Positions 1 through 14,066 of a stretch of DNA of 64,000 bases are shown in pieces. Source of the DNA: Membranipora membranacea (taxonomy: Eukaryota; Bryozoa; Gymnolaemata; Cheilostomatida; Membraniporidae); contig OU612069.1 in the NCBI GenBank assembly GCA_914767715.1, positions 20,581,387 to 20,645,386 of the forward strand. Direction: 5' to 3'. The translations under genes and the position numbers were made by a program. Position 1 is the stretch's first letter. The number at the start of each line of letters is the position of its first letter. The notes under the pieces were generated by a model. That model was not told the origin of the DNA. It saw only the letters and a list, made by a program, of their open reading frames with translations, and searched no databases.

Positions 1-3000
1 CGGAAGGATCCTGATGTGTAACAATATCACCACGCTCGGATTTGCAGTATTTCTTAACGGTACCTGAAACAAGAAACATGATAATGTGTAAAACAAAGAA
101 CAATCTTCCTGACTACTTAGATGTTACAGCCGAAGACAAATCAACCAAATTTTACCTGTGTCAGTATTGGCTATGAAAAATGCCCCTTGATCGTGATCAG
201 TTATCATCAGAAGTTCTTTATAATGTGGATGTTGTGAGACATGGCCATTTCCTGCTTCCATATACAGAGTTGAACTTGTAATTTTGTGAGTGGCTCCAGG
301 ATCAGCACCATCATTTCTCAAGCTGCAATATAAACCACTTTTATTGAAACTTTTATTGGCATCATAATCAGTTTTAAGAAAACAATGCGTTTTGTTATGT
401 GCCACAAGAAAAAATGAAAAATAGAAATTTGTAAAGGTATGTGAATTGAGCTAATAGGTAATGGAGAGATAATTGCTAACTTGTCTTTTAAAAATTGATA
501 GAGTATTTGATGATCTAATAAATCCAACAAAATGCTAACGGAATGATAAAACTGATTTGATACCTTTATGACATTTGATATCTGAATGCTCTATTCCGTA
601 ATGTGAAAGGATGCCAACACTACGATTTTACGATGTGTTGTCTTCACTAGGTATTTCTATTAGATCGGAGTTATCCTCTCCCTGAACTGAATATAAACCA
701 TGGTCACATAACTCTATAAATACCCTTATTTGACTCTGCGCATGCATACAATTATTGTCAGGGCTTTCAACCAATCAGGTTTTTGGGTTTGACTATGGCG
801 ACTCAGGGGATATTTGACTATGAACTAAAAACTTCTCATATTCATATTAGATGGTTAATCCTCTCAGTGTTGTCTCATTATACGATTATAAAGAAACATC
901 TTGATGTTGTAATGTATGAAACACATAAACCAGCATACAGTTAATAGTGATAATGATGATGATCTTAAATCTAAAACAAAACAATATCTGCAGAGCCCTC
1001 AATTGCTCTCTAGTATTCGGCTTCCGGACCTGTTAGGATGGCTTACGGAGCATCCATCTCCTCAGTTGTTTATGAACAGGGTGTTTCACGCCTTTGAAAG
1101 GGCACTACCCGACACACAGTTATGCAAAACCCAAGGGTTGAATCCACCCTGGTTTAGAGCCCTGAGATTGTGTTGTACAGTAACAATGTGAACAGCAGCT
1201 CTAAACAGTGCGGGAGGCTGATATCGCCAATAGACTCTATGAGAGCTTCCAATGCAAATTAAAGATATTGGATCTTCTAGGCATATTTAAAATATTGAAT
1301 ATATGTAAAAGTTAATCTATTTTAACCTGTTTTGATAATTTAAACCTCACCTCTTGTTTAAATTAAACTGCTCTGTTAGGAAGTTATGTGAGTTGATTGA
1401 TAGTTTTCTAACCTCAGACATGGCCCACCTGGCTGTATATGGTGTCAAGCAAATAACATGAGGAAATGATTAGGCACTGGGTGTAAGCACTTGAGTTGCG
1501 GTGTCAATGGTAAACATGGTGCAGAGGGTCGGCTGTGTGCCCTAATAGTAATATCAGCCAAGTAAGGAGTAAGGACACATGACGCAGGTTAAAGATAGGT
1601 CTGTTATTTCTGACGGTGTCTGCCAATGATATGCGGAGTGCTAGTTGAATAATCAGGAGAGGTGCTGCCACCAATGTCAGAGTGAGTTATTTTAAAGTGT
1701 CTAGGGAAGCAAAAAACAACCACCGTTCATATCAAAGCTCTGCCATTGCAATGAACAAAAAAGTAAATGTTTGTGCAGGGCTATATCCTAGTATACAGCC
1801 ACACCAGCCAGCTTTGACCCCAAAGATTGCAGAATACCTGGCCTATTTTCATTCGCTCTTAATATTATGTAAATAAGAAATATTAGATGATGTGTGTATT
1901 AAAATTGAAAATTTTGTATCTGTATGAATAGACAGTCAATAAACAACTCTATTCAACTTGTAGGAATCATAATCTTACATGTGAGTTGTATCAACCAGAA
2001 ATAATCAAAGGTTTTGTCGACAAACCATCTGTCATAAAACACAAATTGAATTGAGGCAAAATTTACTCAAGATTTAGTAATTCCTACTAATCTGTGATTT
2101 TCTCTTGTTTTAAATTAGCAAGAGCTCCATAGTTTTTTTCACCATAACATTAAGCTGAATTTAATTGATTGATTGATAAACACATCATTGATATACAAGC
2201 AGCTGATCAAGGTGCTGTCATGTGGAGTTAAAGTGGAATATTATTAATGTCATACTTTATCCAGCCAACAAGCCTTTGATTGTATGATGAGATAGATCAT
2301 AACGCAAAAATCCTGAAGACTTCAGCTCAGACAGTTTCCATGATGCATTTCTAGGTTTACTATTTTAATTGTTTAGAAATCTGCTTGTGAACTTTTATTA
2401 GACACTCCTCCAAATCCCAGACAATTTAATTTCTGTGGCGATGAATTGCTTTCTAAGCTTACAGTGCCCCCCCCCCCAAAGCCTTCAGCTGTCCTCCTTG
2501 GGCGCTTCAAGCCCTTGGCTTGCCACTAAGCTGCACGGGATAGACAGGAATAGCAGGTCATAACTTGAAGCTAGAAATACCCCTGTTGTGGTGATTAAAT
2601 TTGGTTTGCGATGAAATATTTTGCAATTCAAATCAATCGAACGTTGACAACACTGATACATACAATTACTGAAAGTGTTTCAGTTCAATGGTAAAATATG
2701 AAATTGGAAATCTTTTTTGAAAGACTGCTGTAGTGGTTTAACAACTGTTGGTTTGCGGCTTGACTTGTTTGGTTTTGTGATTCCTTATCAGCTTAATTAG
2801 CCTCTAATTTTTATTAATTCATGGGCGAACAACTCCAAATTCAAATCATAATAATCTAGTGAAGAAAACGCATCGAAAAATCGTAGTGCAACGGGAACAT
2901 GAAGGAGTCCTCTATATTTTTCTGGTCAGGTAATAACAAACAACTTACCTGAATAGTTTGGTCACTTCGTACCCAGTGAAAGTATAATGGTCACGTGATT

Positions 3001-6000
3001 CTTGATGCTTGACAGTCATGTTTATAAAGTTATAGGTAGTCACACCTGTAAAACATGATTCAAATCAGCTCAGATGCCAGACCCATCGAATAAATGTGCG
3101 CCCTGTTACGCTAGACTAATAATAGTCAATTTTTTGATTCACAATGAGTCAGAGAGTCAAATGTAATAGCATCGCCAAATAATAGATATTGTCTCAAAAG
3201 AAGACGAACCACAAATGATTGTGTTAGCAAAAAAGCGCATACACAGAATTCAATTAATTTAGTATTATATATTTCAGTACTTTTTTTATCATGACTTAAA
3301 TTGAACTTCTCATGATCTTTTAAGCTAAGTAACTTGGCTATTAAATTTGAAGATCGATTACCTCGTTGAAAGATGTTCAGTGAAAAATGAGTTATCGACC
3401 ATCAAACCTCAATAATTTCTGTAACCGACAAGCATAACATTCAGATCTAGAAAAATGCATTTCCATGGTGATTGCTTCTGATAGATAGAAAGCAATTATT
3501 TGGCTCACTAGCTAGACCTCTCAACAACTTTGTGCGACATTCATTAATCCCTGTTGCCGGCTTCTGTTAGATTAGAACAACATAGTTATATTTTTATTTA
3601 TTGATGTCTGCTAAAATTTTAAAATCAAAGTTGTTTAAAATATCTTGTTGACCTATCTATGTGTATGGTATTCATATGGTGATTAAAACCATTTTCTCAC
3701 CATATTGGACCTTCTGATACACCAGAAACTCATCGTGGGCGCTCCTTGTAAGCATTCCAGCTTCCATACTATGAGTGTGGAATGAACTCATCTGTTCACG
3801 GTCCGATAATCTCCTCATGTTCCTTCCATTCCATGAGAAAATGTAAATTCCCTGCAGAATATGATAACAACCTGATGTTCCCTGATGTTGACCGTTGTGA
3901 TAGCTTCTACTCGTCAAGGAAGGTTGATTTATTGAGGGCTTAAATTTCCTACTATCATCTAAAGAAGGAAAACTGAATATACACCAATTGAACTGACCAA
4001 ATGGGATTTATGAGTTCCATTCACATCATAGCAGTTGATCAATATCATGCCACTCAGCGCCACCTCGCTTGAAATGAATTAATTTCAAGCACAGAACTTA
4101 CATTTTTGAACGATGATTGATGATTGATTATGTTGATGAAAAATACCCAAGCCCATCTGCTATCAAGAAATACCATCCCAACAACCCCTGGCGACAGTCC
4201 CTGTCCTATACCAAGCGTTCCATTGCCACATGTTCCTTTTCCTTGAATAACCGCGAGGTACAATATTGACAATTAATATGCATACAACTTGGAAGTTCGA
4301 TGTGAAAGCAACTTTAGGACAAGCCTACAGATGTGTTTTGACTCTTGACATTATCTTTAACTTCTTTATGGTTGTAGCAGGATTAAATTGGATGACATGC
4401 TAATGATTGTGATAAGTATGAGGCGAACTGCAAAGTTAACAAAATAATATCATGTTCAAATCCTACAATTATCCGTATTGTACTGTACAGATAGTCGTTG
4501 AGTTTGTTGTACTGAGCCTATTCACTAATTATCACTCGAAAATATTCCCAGATATCTGAAATTCGGTATCATTATTGACCGCAGCATGTCAGAGAACTAC
4601 TGAAATTCTCAAAACCAATCTAGCGTTCAGTTCAAATGAACATGCTACCAAAACTTATTTATTATTACCTATGACTGTTGTCACCGCGTTGTTCCACATA
4701 TAAATTCTTCGTGCACACGACCTTGAATCAACAAAGTATATAAACTTTCCATCCTTACTCATAACCCCATGGTCTGGATATTTCAATTGTGCCGATGCCC
4801 CTATGCCGTCCCGATATGCAAAACTGCTGTCTGATCTCCTTGCACAGTTACCGGCAATGTCTAAAATAGAGAATCTTTCTCGGTGGTCTCATCTTCAAAC
4901 AAATATAGTCACAAATTTTGATAGGATAAAATCAGACACCATGTCCAGATGAGCCTTATTTATTACCAGACAATGAACCTAGGTTACATGACTACTGCAC
5001 ACAAAGCTGGGTCTAATGATGCCGGGAGAAATGGAGCAGCATACAATTTTAAGCTGCAGCTTCTGAATAAATTCTCTGGAATAAACCTAAATCTGAAGAA
5101 GTGAGATAGCATTGGGGAAATGAGTAATAGTATATATATAAGTCATTCAGTTTATTTGCCGCAGTGGTTAGCGTGTCTGCCACTTGACCAGCCGGTTGTG
5201 GGTTCAAACCCCTTCCGGGACCGAAAGTCATTTCGACTTTGACTGATCACACAGTCCCTTCGGATCAGGAGTATAAATAATGGAGGTCTTCTGGATGCGC
5301 AACACCATTGTGCATGCAGATTGAAGAACCCTCCTGTATTGGTATAGCTCTATACAGGAGGATGCTGTCATCAACCACTGCAGCTCCGGCCTTGTAGCTC
5401 TATGCTTCACGCTTTGTTAAAGCTATCAGTGATTGAAAAGTGACACTAACGACTCCGAAACCTAGTCGTCACTATAAACCTCTTCCTCTGCCGCACCTCA
5501 GTGCAGTCATCGCCGACCTAAACCGACAGCAACATATATTATATATATATTAGTCCTGAAGACACCAACAGTTAGCTTTCAGTTTACTTTAACGGCTTGG
5601 GATCAAGAATCTGAAAGTGTTTACACGTGTAGATAGGTTGTCTAAATACTATGTCATAGTTTCTACACCTCTCAGTTTGCCAGTTTTAACTCAAAAATGT
5701 TGGAGGAGATAAATCCTAATAATTGACCATTGAATCCCATTATTTTGCCTTAGAATACCAAAAGATTCCCATTTAGTCCATTTTAAGCTCAGTTTAAAAG
5801 GAATTGGAGCAATATTGTAAATGCTACTGCAGGGTGAAATTTTATGAGACACGGTACAATTATCACTCAAAGTCAAGTCAACTCCAATCAAATCTATATC
5901 CAGAGAGATGTGAGTGCATCTTAGTGAGAGTTTAAAAGGCTGCAGCCACCAAATTCAATCCAATAGAGGGAATTATAGTGTATATGCTATGACCTCTCTT

Positions 6001-9000
6001 AATCAACCATTGCTATAAGAGTTTGCAATTCGGTTTGTGAGAGGGCTGGATTGAGAGAAGCTGACAAAGGAAGAAGCAGCTACTGGAGCTTCAAGGGTAA
6101 AATTTTCAACCACTTGCATTACTCCTTGGTTATCATGAAACCACCGCATTCACCACTTGCAGACATAATTCATTCACCTTATAGCTTGCAAAATAACTCA
6201 GTGGCTATCAAATTCTTTTGGTAATGTTATTTGTATTGGTATTGACCTAATCATTCTGTTCTGTCTGATGATCTGAAGCTATGAACTAGGCCACATGACT
6301 GCTTCTCGAGAACCAAATTTACCCAATAGGCTACCACCTCGTAACATCTCAAAAGCCCATGCAGTCCTTCAAGACTGCATGCAGGCTCTGCACGATATTA
6401 TATTTGCACAGCTGCTGTCATTGGTGTTTTTTAGCCTGTCTTGACAAGCCTCCCCTATACACCTGGTTATCTATTTTTTCCCACCCAGTGCCTCAGCGGT
6501 TGAGGATTGGATATCCACGCAGAGTGTTTGAAGTGGAAATATGAGGTATGTGGATGCCAACCAGGCCGGGGGTCCAGGGGGCCACCTATGCCCCCGTCTG
6601 GGACGTGGGCGGAGTCCTTGCCGCCGGAGCCCTGTGGTGATTACAATTGAAAATGCATCAAAAATAGCCATATTTTGGAAAACACATATTGATGTACTTA
6701 CCAGCTGGTGGTTACCTGAGTTATGATATAAAGGGGGGTTGCATCCCCCTAGACAAAGTAGGAAGGGGGGCACCATCCCCTTACATCTCCCCTAAATTCT
6801 AAAATTATCTACGCATAAACATGTCAATGAGACCTTCACACTATCATCCATTAGTTGTCCAGTTTATCAGGTTCATTAGCCTATTTCTCTGGTCTATATA
6901 TTTACAGAATAATTCAGAGCGGCTAAAAGTCTAAGACTGCGAGAACTATCAGAGCCCTGCGCTTATTATTCAAAAGACGTCACCAAGAATGGAAACACTT
7001 TTTATAATATGAATAGAGAGAGACTGAATGTTATTAGAATATTTTCAAATCAAAACAAGAAGCATTATGACATGTGCTATTCAGGCCTACCATACAGAAT
7101 AAAATCTTTCTCTAATTTTCCTTCTTGGTGATATTATAAATTTTCATAGGGAAGACAATGTAACGGTATGGTACTCCCATTTGACTCATTCTGATTCTTC
7201 TCTTCTGTTCAGACATTAGCCAATGTCATTGAATACATTATATACACTGACTCTTCATTCTGCTTGCAGGATAGCCTTGTGACATAGTCTATCTCTGCAG
7301 CACAGCAGTGGTGGCGCTGCCTTCCATCAAGAAAGGCAACTCCCAGGGTTCAAGGTTATGAGATATCAAAACCAGTGTTCCATTTAGGCCCAAATATTTC
7401 TAAATTATGGGTTTCCATTGTTTTCCCAATTTTGGTACTCAGACTAGGTGAATTAGTTCAAGCCCTATGCTGCAGAGACGAACGTATGCCTCAACAGTTC
7501 GCACATGCGCAGACTGCTGACTCTTAGTTAAGCTGTAAAATCTTCTCTGGGCGTGCTTCAACACGGTTGTCAGAGGCAATCAGCCCCATCTAATTTATAT
7601 TGTGCGAGCTGATAGAAATTGGTTGGATGCACGCCGTAGGGGTTTTTAAACAAAGCAATTTATGTAGTATCTAGGTATATATACAGTATATATACAGTAT
7701 ATATACAGTATATATACAGTATATATACAGTATATATACAGTATATATACAGTATATATACAGTATATATACAGTACATATACAGTATGTATATTGTAAT
7801 AACAAGGCTCGAAAGGTGAGGTTTCAAGTCAGACATTACACAACAGGCAAAACAATGGGATTATATAGCAATAATTAGAGTTATCCCCTCCATTTTTTTT
7901 AAGTTTAAAAATTTAATTGCTCTTTAACTGACTAGCTTAGAGGTGTAGAACTAAGGCATTATATTGACACAATCGATCTTCACATATGAATGCTGCCAAA
8001 TTGTTGCCCACTTCAGTTATAATGAACTGAACGATAGCTTTTCGTTAAGAGGTTTAGAAACCAGATATTTGAAATCAGCATAAAATTCTGATCTAGAATA
8101 ATTTAATTCCATATTGCCACCATTTCGTTAAAGTAAACCCCTTTTTTGAGCACTTATAGCTAGGTGTCTTCTGGACTATATGGAGCTGTTTTTCTCTTTT
8201 CTTTGTTTTATCTTTTGCTTTGAAATGAGAACAGTCTTCTCTTCAGGTTTCATTCAAACTGACCAAATATTTTCTTCAGGTTTGAGATAACCAAAATCCA
8301 ATCTTCAGTAAAATAAGCTTGGATCCCCATTAAATAAACCGCGGTTTGATGATTCCAAACATTATGCTTCAGCTTGTATCAATTTCAAGGATACTAAATA
8401 TGGAGGGAATTTATGAATATAGTGGTACTGATGGTATAAAGTAACTTTCTCAAGCTAAACTTTTTCATAATTTCAATACTATACTCACTCTTCACTGGTT
8501 TAATCCTATTCCGCAGGTAGAAAATCGATATACAACCTTCACCCTTGTTGTCGTCGTACCCGTTAGCATTACCCACAATGATCTGTTTTGTGTCAAATTT
8601 GCTTGGCTAGAACAAATAAATCAACATCCGAGCAACACACTGTCATGTTTGATCAGTATTTATCTAAGATGTAGAGAATGGAAGTACCCTATGGAAGAAA
8701 AATATTTGCTAAACGAAAATGGCCAAGAGTGGAAATGCTTGAACAAGTTATTCCTTATTCCCTATTCAGAATTGGCCAAAATAAACTCATGCTAATATCT
8801 GCTCTTCTAATCATTGGCTAGGCATAGCAAAACCATAAGTTTACTCACAAACATAAAGTTATCGACGAAATCAAGACTAGGAACTCCAGTGACAATTGGT
8901 AACTCCCACCCAGCAGCCCTCAAGTTCAGAAATGTCATGTTTGGCCATTCCCGACACCTGGACAGATCAAAATCAAAAGTGTAAATACCATTTGTATGAT

Positions 9001-9037
9001 AATACATTTGTGTGATGAGATGTTTAGTTATGAACAA
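1..9037 (-). CDS. NHL-repeat beta-propeller protein, multi-exon, 3' end beyond window
   Basis: Eight exons read on the minus strand: 8849-9037, 8489-8582, 4669-4860, 4102-4241, 3701-3851, 2949-3045, 156-322 and 1-63 (partial). Every junction has AG/GT borders and all seven joins keep phase (0, 1, 1, 0, 1, 2, 1), which is hard to get by chance. Exon 4669-4860 encodes an NHL-type repeat: an IAGNC strand lead-in, then DGIGASAQLKYPDHGVMSKD and a FIYFVDS strand. Exon 4102-4241 carries a second, weaker repeat (GNGTLGIGQGLSPG). NHL repeats build beta-propellers that bind proteins or RNA. Here several N-x-T sites and scattered cysteines suggest an extracellular form, which is inference. The 5' end is unclear: an ATG at 9073 reads straight into the first exon with a hydrophobic MLSRLLSSVLLQLF start, yet a good acceptor also sits at 9038. 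The terminal exons lie left of position 1. I do not recognise a named orthologue. Confidence 0.82.
5147..5545 (+). repeat. tRNA-derived SINE in an NHL-gene intron
   Basis: The head holds a pol III A box (TGGTTAGCGTG, 5165-5175) and a B box (GGTTCAAACCC, 5201-5211) at tRNA-like spacing. A tRNA-unrelated body of about 300 bases and a short AT repeat tail (about 5532-5550) follow. It lies antisense to the host NHL gene, inside the intron between exons 8489-8582 and 4669-4860. Confidence 0.75.
6470..6790. repeat. GC-rich interspersed repeat
   Basis: An island of high GC in AT-rich intron DNA, with runs such as GGCCGGGGGTCCAGGGGGCC near 6565 and a GGGG/CCCC-rich end near 6733-6780. Similar GC islands occur at 52.5 and 61.7 kb. 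The family is not identified. It has no convincing coding frame, although both strands stay open for about 60 codons because of base composition. Confidence 0.5.
7675..7790. repeat. 11-bp tandem repeat (CAGTATATATA)n
   Basis: About ten direct copies of an 11-bp unit, CAGTATATATA, almost perfect except for the last two copies (CAGTACATATA and similar). The array lies in an intron of the NHL gene. The unit is close to one helical turn. Confidence 0.9.
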
Positions 9038-9073
9038 CTGCAATAAGACAGAAGACAACAAACGCGACAACAT
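9038..9073 (-). other. Alternative start of the NHL gene (ATG at 9073) or intron acceptor
   Basis: From the ATG at 9073, twelve codons run in frame into the exon that begins at 9037. They encode a short hydrophobic stretch that could be a signal peptide, and the base at -3 is A. The same bases end in a pyrimidine-rich tract followed by CAG, so they could instead be the acceptor of an intron whose upstream exon lies further right. The sequence alone does not decide between the two. Confidence 0.4.
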
Positions 9074-12000
9074 TTTTATTTTTTTCTTAAATATACTATG
9101 TGGGAATCTTAATAAATCTGAGAAACGAGGACTTGGATAATATTAGACTAAGATCATCCCAGTAATAGCAATATTCAAAGAGTTGTTAGGGAAACCTTTC
9201 CTCTGTTTAATGTTACTTACAATATGTTATGGAATAAAACTGTCACAATCAAGAAAGCTAGCTGCCAGAAACCTGCCATTCCTTGCCATCCCATTCCTAC
9301 TAGCTGCTGTATACTAATCAGTGCGAGTTGTTCTCAATATTGCGCACAGTTTTTGGTATGTTCAAAATATGTGAGACATCTTGATTGTTGGAAGGCCAGC
9401 TCACAGTAAACTCAAACTTCCCTTGTGTTTCCTGAGTAGAACTGTTCCAAATTATTTACCTGTACCCCAAAGTTCATTCACTTTAATGGACCCAGAATCA
9501 ACAAGCCACTGAGTTAGAAATAAAGCTTAACTTCTACAGATTGTAATGGAGAGAAGTAGGATATAGGCAGGCTTACCGGTTCAAACTCCACTACCTGGAA
9601 GATTAATTCCAAGCACTTTCTGATTGCAAAATAGCTGTATGGCTATATGGAAGGGTCAGGAGTCAGTTAAGGAGCCAGCTGAAAGACCGCTGAAGGACAG
9701 TAGAAAAATAATTTAAACAAAGCACTTTCCCTCAAGACGCTTACAGTGAGTGATGATTTACTGCATCTCAACACTGAGTGGTTCTCCAAAAGCTGTCTAG
9801 ACCGTTTTATCATAGCATTTTGAGAGAGACACTCTAACTAATAAAATGTTCCTTAAAAAGCGCTGCTGCCGTTCTGTGATGTGGGGCAGTGCATTGATCG
9901 TGAAGCGTTGATTACCGCTCCATACAGGAAGGAGGATCAGGCGGTTACTCTGTCGGTAGCTTTGATTGTTGTATCAAGATGGTTCTATGGTGGTAAGCTG
10001 GAAGCATATTCTGATTTGGCATGGGCTGACAATTCAGATGACTGATCAGCCACCTAAAGCTCTGTGTTTGAACTATGTGATGCATCAATCTACAGGTCAG
10101 GCAAATCAAAGAGTGTCGTAGCCGTCTCAATGGATCAGTCAAATATAACGTAGCCGAGCATGCTGCTCGGTTGAAACCACACTATGTTGATATCAGAGGT
10201 CTCAAGAATCTCGCTATTCTCACTCATATTAACAATCAGTCGCCAATCATAATCACCCGAAACAACACCAGTGCTAAAAGTACATTTCACATGGCAATAC
10301 TGAATGCCAATACTGCAGTGAGGCGATAGGGTCGTAAGGTATCATTCAGACAACATGCTGTTTGTCTGAGTCTTAGATTGCCAGCGTGTTAACCGCACCA
10401 TTTGCTCACCCCTCGTTAGGTAAATTGCGCAATATGCTAAACGAGTGGGAGCAAAGAAACCCGATAGCCAAATGTCATGACTCTTATATTGACTTCATAT
10501 GCAGTTTTTATGTATTACATCTTTCTTATTTTCTTCAATCAAGCTAAGTAGTGATATTGTTCATACAGTAGTTTGATCCATCAACATGTGTTTGTATTTT
10601 ATGTTTATAAACGAGAACCTAAATCTCATGAGTAATTAGGAGTTGTGTTCACAATATCTGTGGAGAAATTTTCTCATTGTTTGTGCCGATGAATGACACA
10701 CATGTTGGCTAAAATTCTCAGGACAGATTTTTGACACCGATATAGTTTGCCTATTATTTATTTAGGTGCTGAGAATTGGATAAATTGATATTCTATACAC
10801 AAATTGGCTGTGGATGAACTGAAACAAATCTGACTAGCTGCAAATATTGAGAATTGTTTCTATACAACTGAAAACTCTTAATACTTCTAGTCTAGCTAAT
10901 CTATCAGTTGAATATATGACATGGTCACTCCATATGAGGAATTCATTAATATGCGTCTATATGAATTCATGTATCGGTGGTATAATACATGGCATAGCTA
11001 TTTGTTATGATATATAGTATATGAGTATATCCAAGGAACAATAGAGAGGAGTGGAAACTCAGCATTTCAGTTACCCTATGTTGCCTCTGCCGCTATATTT
11101 CATAGCGGAGACAACTCCTCATAATGCAAATATAAGCACAGCGTAATTTTGCCGCCATATGATGTCATAATTAGATTTGGCCAATCATTTTATGTCTTTT
11201 AGATCTTATTCATTACTTAGCAAAGTTATAACGCTTTAAAACAAGGTTTGGGGAGCTCAAAGAAAGCCCTCATTGGTAATTTTAGTTAGACTAATATGTA
11301 AAGGTCAGGGTGAGAACGAAATTTAGACATTACAGCATGATGTAAGGAATACTTGTGCTTAGTAAAAGCTCTGAATTAAGGTATCATGGTGAACTAATGT
11401 GCAGTTTTCTCAATACCAACAGTACAAAAATAAGTTATTGATGTCTTAGTTGAAGCAGAATATTTATTTGTATCATCTTATCGAAAGACTAGTGTTTGTG
11501 TGGAGGTATTTGCTGAATGGTTTACACATTTATCATATCGTCAATATTTTACATAATGGCTGCCATCTATCATCCTATTCAGCCTTATAAGAGCTCCATC
11601 ATGACATCTAGTTAGATGATTGAGCTTATTAACATATCTTTTATGGATTGACATAGCATTTTATAGTCAATATATCAATCATATTTGAAGAGATATCAGC
11701 CAATATTTCTCAAGTGGGAAAATTAAGCAAATCTTAATCTAGCCGTGATTTCATAGAGAACAGGAAGTGTCATTGTACTTCATTGGTATATCACTCTATG
11801 TGTGTGGTTCGAAATAAATCTTTTGTTTTTGATTACTTTAATTTGCTGATCAAGATACAACTGAATGTATAAAATAGATCTGATATTAAATAATGCAATA
11901 ACAAGTATAGTGCCATAGTAATAGTGATCATAGTGAGTCAAAACTTTAACATCATTATGAAAGAGACATGTCAGCTAGAAATCAATATACATACACTGGC

Positions 12001-12180
12001 CATATATGATGAAGAGGCTGTTCCCAGCTTTAGCTGTTTGGTACTTCAATCACTCTGACGTTATTACAGTTCTCTCTGTTACAAACTGAGTCGTAACTAT
12101 TTATACATATCCATCCAAAATCGTCCTGTGTATGCTGATAAATTGAGAGCAAGCCCATCTTAATTTATTCAGTTCGATTG
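9074..12180. other. Intergenic, no gene seen
   Basis: I see no exon with matching splice sites and coding character in this 3.1-kb stretch. A degenerate repeat-like patch lies at about 9880-10410. The rest is AT-rich sequence with many stops in all frames. Confidence 0.5.
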
Positions 12181-12187
12181 TGTTATG

Positions 12188-13047
12188 TATGTATGTATGT
12201 GTTTTTATTTGGTCTCAATCTCTGAGAAAAAAAACTGTCTCTGTAGGGTGCTCTGTAAAAATTATTAAAACTGTTGATTCTGTAAAAATAAATAAAATGA
12301 TAAGACCATAAAAAAATACTATTACTTTTTGAAGACACTATTTAGGTATTTGATACATTCTGCTCTAAAACATTTGGCACGGATCTGCACGCGGAACTTG
12401 ACTGATTGATATCTGCCTGACGGCAGCTGGTTAAGACGGAGTAGTGGTTCAACTTCGGTGGCAATCATACGGAGGCTCTTTACTTTCAGTATATTAGAGT
12501 AAAGGTCGTCTACGGGTGTGAACGTAAGTTCGCCTGATAGCTAACCTGCAGTTCTTATCACAGATTTTAACTTTTTCTTAGAGTCTGCACTCAGATGACT
12601 ATATAGCACAACCAGGTGGTAGGTGATTACTGACTCTATGAAGGACTTGTAGCAGGTCGTTATTAGTTTCTCAGTGACACCGAGATGGTATAGCTTGGCG
12701 ATTATATGTAGCCTTTGGCGAGCTTTCGCTGTAGTTTTCAAGGTGTTCAGAGTAAAATCCAGTTTGTTGGTAATAATGGTGCCTAAGTATGTAAATTGTT
12801 CTACCTGCTCAATTGAAGTATTGTTTACAAGCAGTTGTGGGTAGCTTGGGTTATCCCTTGCATTGCACATGACCATTTCTTTTGTTTTCTTTGCATTGAG
12901 TATTAGGTCATTATCCGCGCACCATGAGTTGATGGTATTAGTCATTGTTTGAAGTTCAGATGGTCGGTTTTCTGTCAACAATTCAATGATCACAGTGTCG
13001 TCGGCATATTTTACTAGTTTGATGTTGCCTTCCTTGTTTTGCTAAGG
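12188..13047 (-). pseudogene. CR1/L2/Rex-like LINE, 5'-truncated reverse transcriptase and tail
   Basis: Reads right to left. A YADDT catalytic box of the reverse transcriptase lies at about 13000-13015, followed by the usual downstream motif (LNAKKTKEMV, about 12875-12905) and the FTYLG block. A TAG at about 12541-12543 interrupts the frame, but the same frame continues through LPSGRYQSVKFRVQ, the typical C-terminal end of CR1/Jockey-type proteins, and stops near 12325. The tail ends in a short ACAT tetranucleotide run at 12185-12200, as LINEs of this group do. Upstream of the YADD box the frame meets a stop near 13040, so the copy is truncated and dead. Confidence 0.85.
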
Positions 13048-13162
13048 AACAAGAAGGCTGAATTCCTACCCTCCTATCAAGAGAACAGTAATTAATCAGT
13101 AATCTATGCTATACAATGGGTGGTCAATTCAGCAGCCCTACATTCAATTGAGAAAATGCAGC

Positions 13163-13209
13163 TACTTTAGTATTGTTTGGTAATAGGCTTGTTACCAAAC
13201 AATACTAAA
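13163..13209. repeat. Perfect 18-bp hairpin arms
   Basis: TTTAGTATTGTTTGGTAA and its inverse complement lie about ten bases apart. They sit just left of the hAT remnant and may be the end of a MITE, but no partner end was found. Confidence 0.6.
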
Positions 13210-14066
13210 TGTTAAACAGCATTAGGAACACACACTAAACAGAGTATTGTTAGAAATATGACTGAGTGACCACTCTTAGCTGGGGAATTGAAGCTAAACT
13301 CTTCAGTTTTTGGTAACAAAACAACACTGCTGAAGGAGAAAAAAATTTGAGAGAGAGAAAAGGCAAGTGTGTGTGGCTCAGCTCAGCAATCAAAGAAAAT
13401 GAAAGGATTTCGTAATTTGGTTGGGTTTTGGAGAATGATGAGTCAGACCAATCTGTTCCTGTTTATGAAAAGAAGGTAGGCCAATGTTTTATGAATAAAT
13501 TAAAACTTGAATCTAAAACACAAGTGACAAATACAACAATCTGTTGAGTGTTAGAATTTTTTTGGACCGAAAGTGAAATGAAGTGAAGCAGTGAAAGATG
13601 ATGAATGGAATCTATTTTTTGGAATTGTATTGTGGTTGTCATTACAGAAGGTTATTAATAAAGTGAGTGTGCAACTGTGCAGTGTAGTGAAGTAGATGTA
13701 GATAGCTTTTTTTTTATTATAATTTTTGAGTTGGATTGAAGCAGGTCCCTGAACAATTCAAGACAGTCATTTAACAGTTGAGTTGGACTAGCCACTAGCC
13801 ACTCACTTACCAAGCCTGGCAAAGCATTTTTTCCCTTGCTACCAGTCCAGTCACCCAAATCATGATGATCATGTTGTCATTTGATTTCAGAAAAAGAAGT
13901 AATCAAGATTGAGAGATGGAACAGTGTTTTCCACCACCTGAGAATGTTCCAGCACCTTAACTTAGGAAAGATGATGCCGTACATGAGGTAAGTAAGGCTT
14001 TTTCATCTTAGTTCTTGGTTTCTCTGCCTGCTCTATGCACTTACAATTATCTGACACTGTCAATAA

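Noticed and set aside
916-1191. Plus-strand open frame of 91 codons with a start codon
   Set aside because: It lies inside an NHL-gene intron on the other strand, shows no known domain, and nothing continues it.
6471-6776. Open frames on both strands over the GC-rich repeat
   Set aside because: Low stop density comes from GC content; residues are Pro/Arg/Gly-rich on both strands.
9945-10142. Minus-strand frame of 65 codons
   Set aside because: Repeat-like surroundings, no splice sites and no domain.
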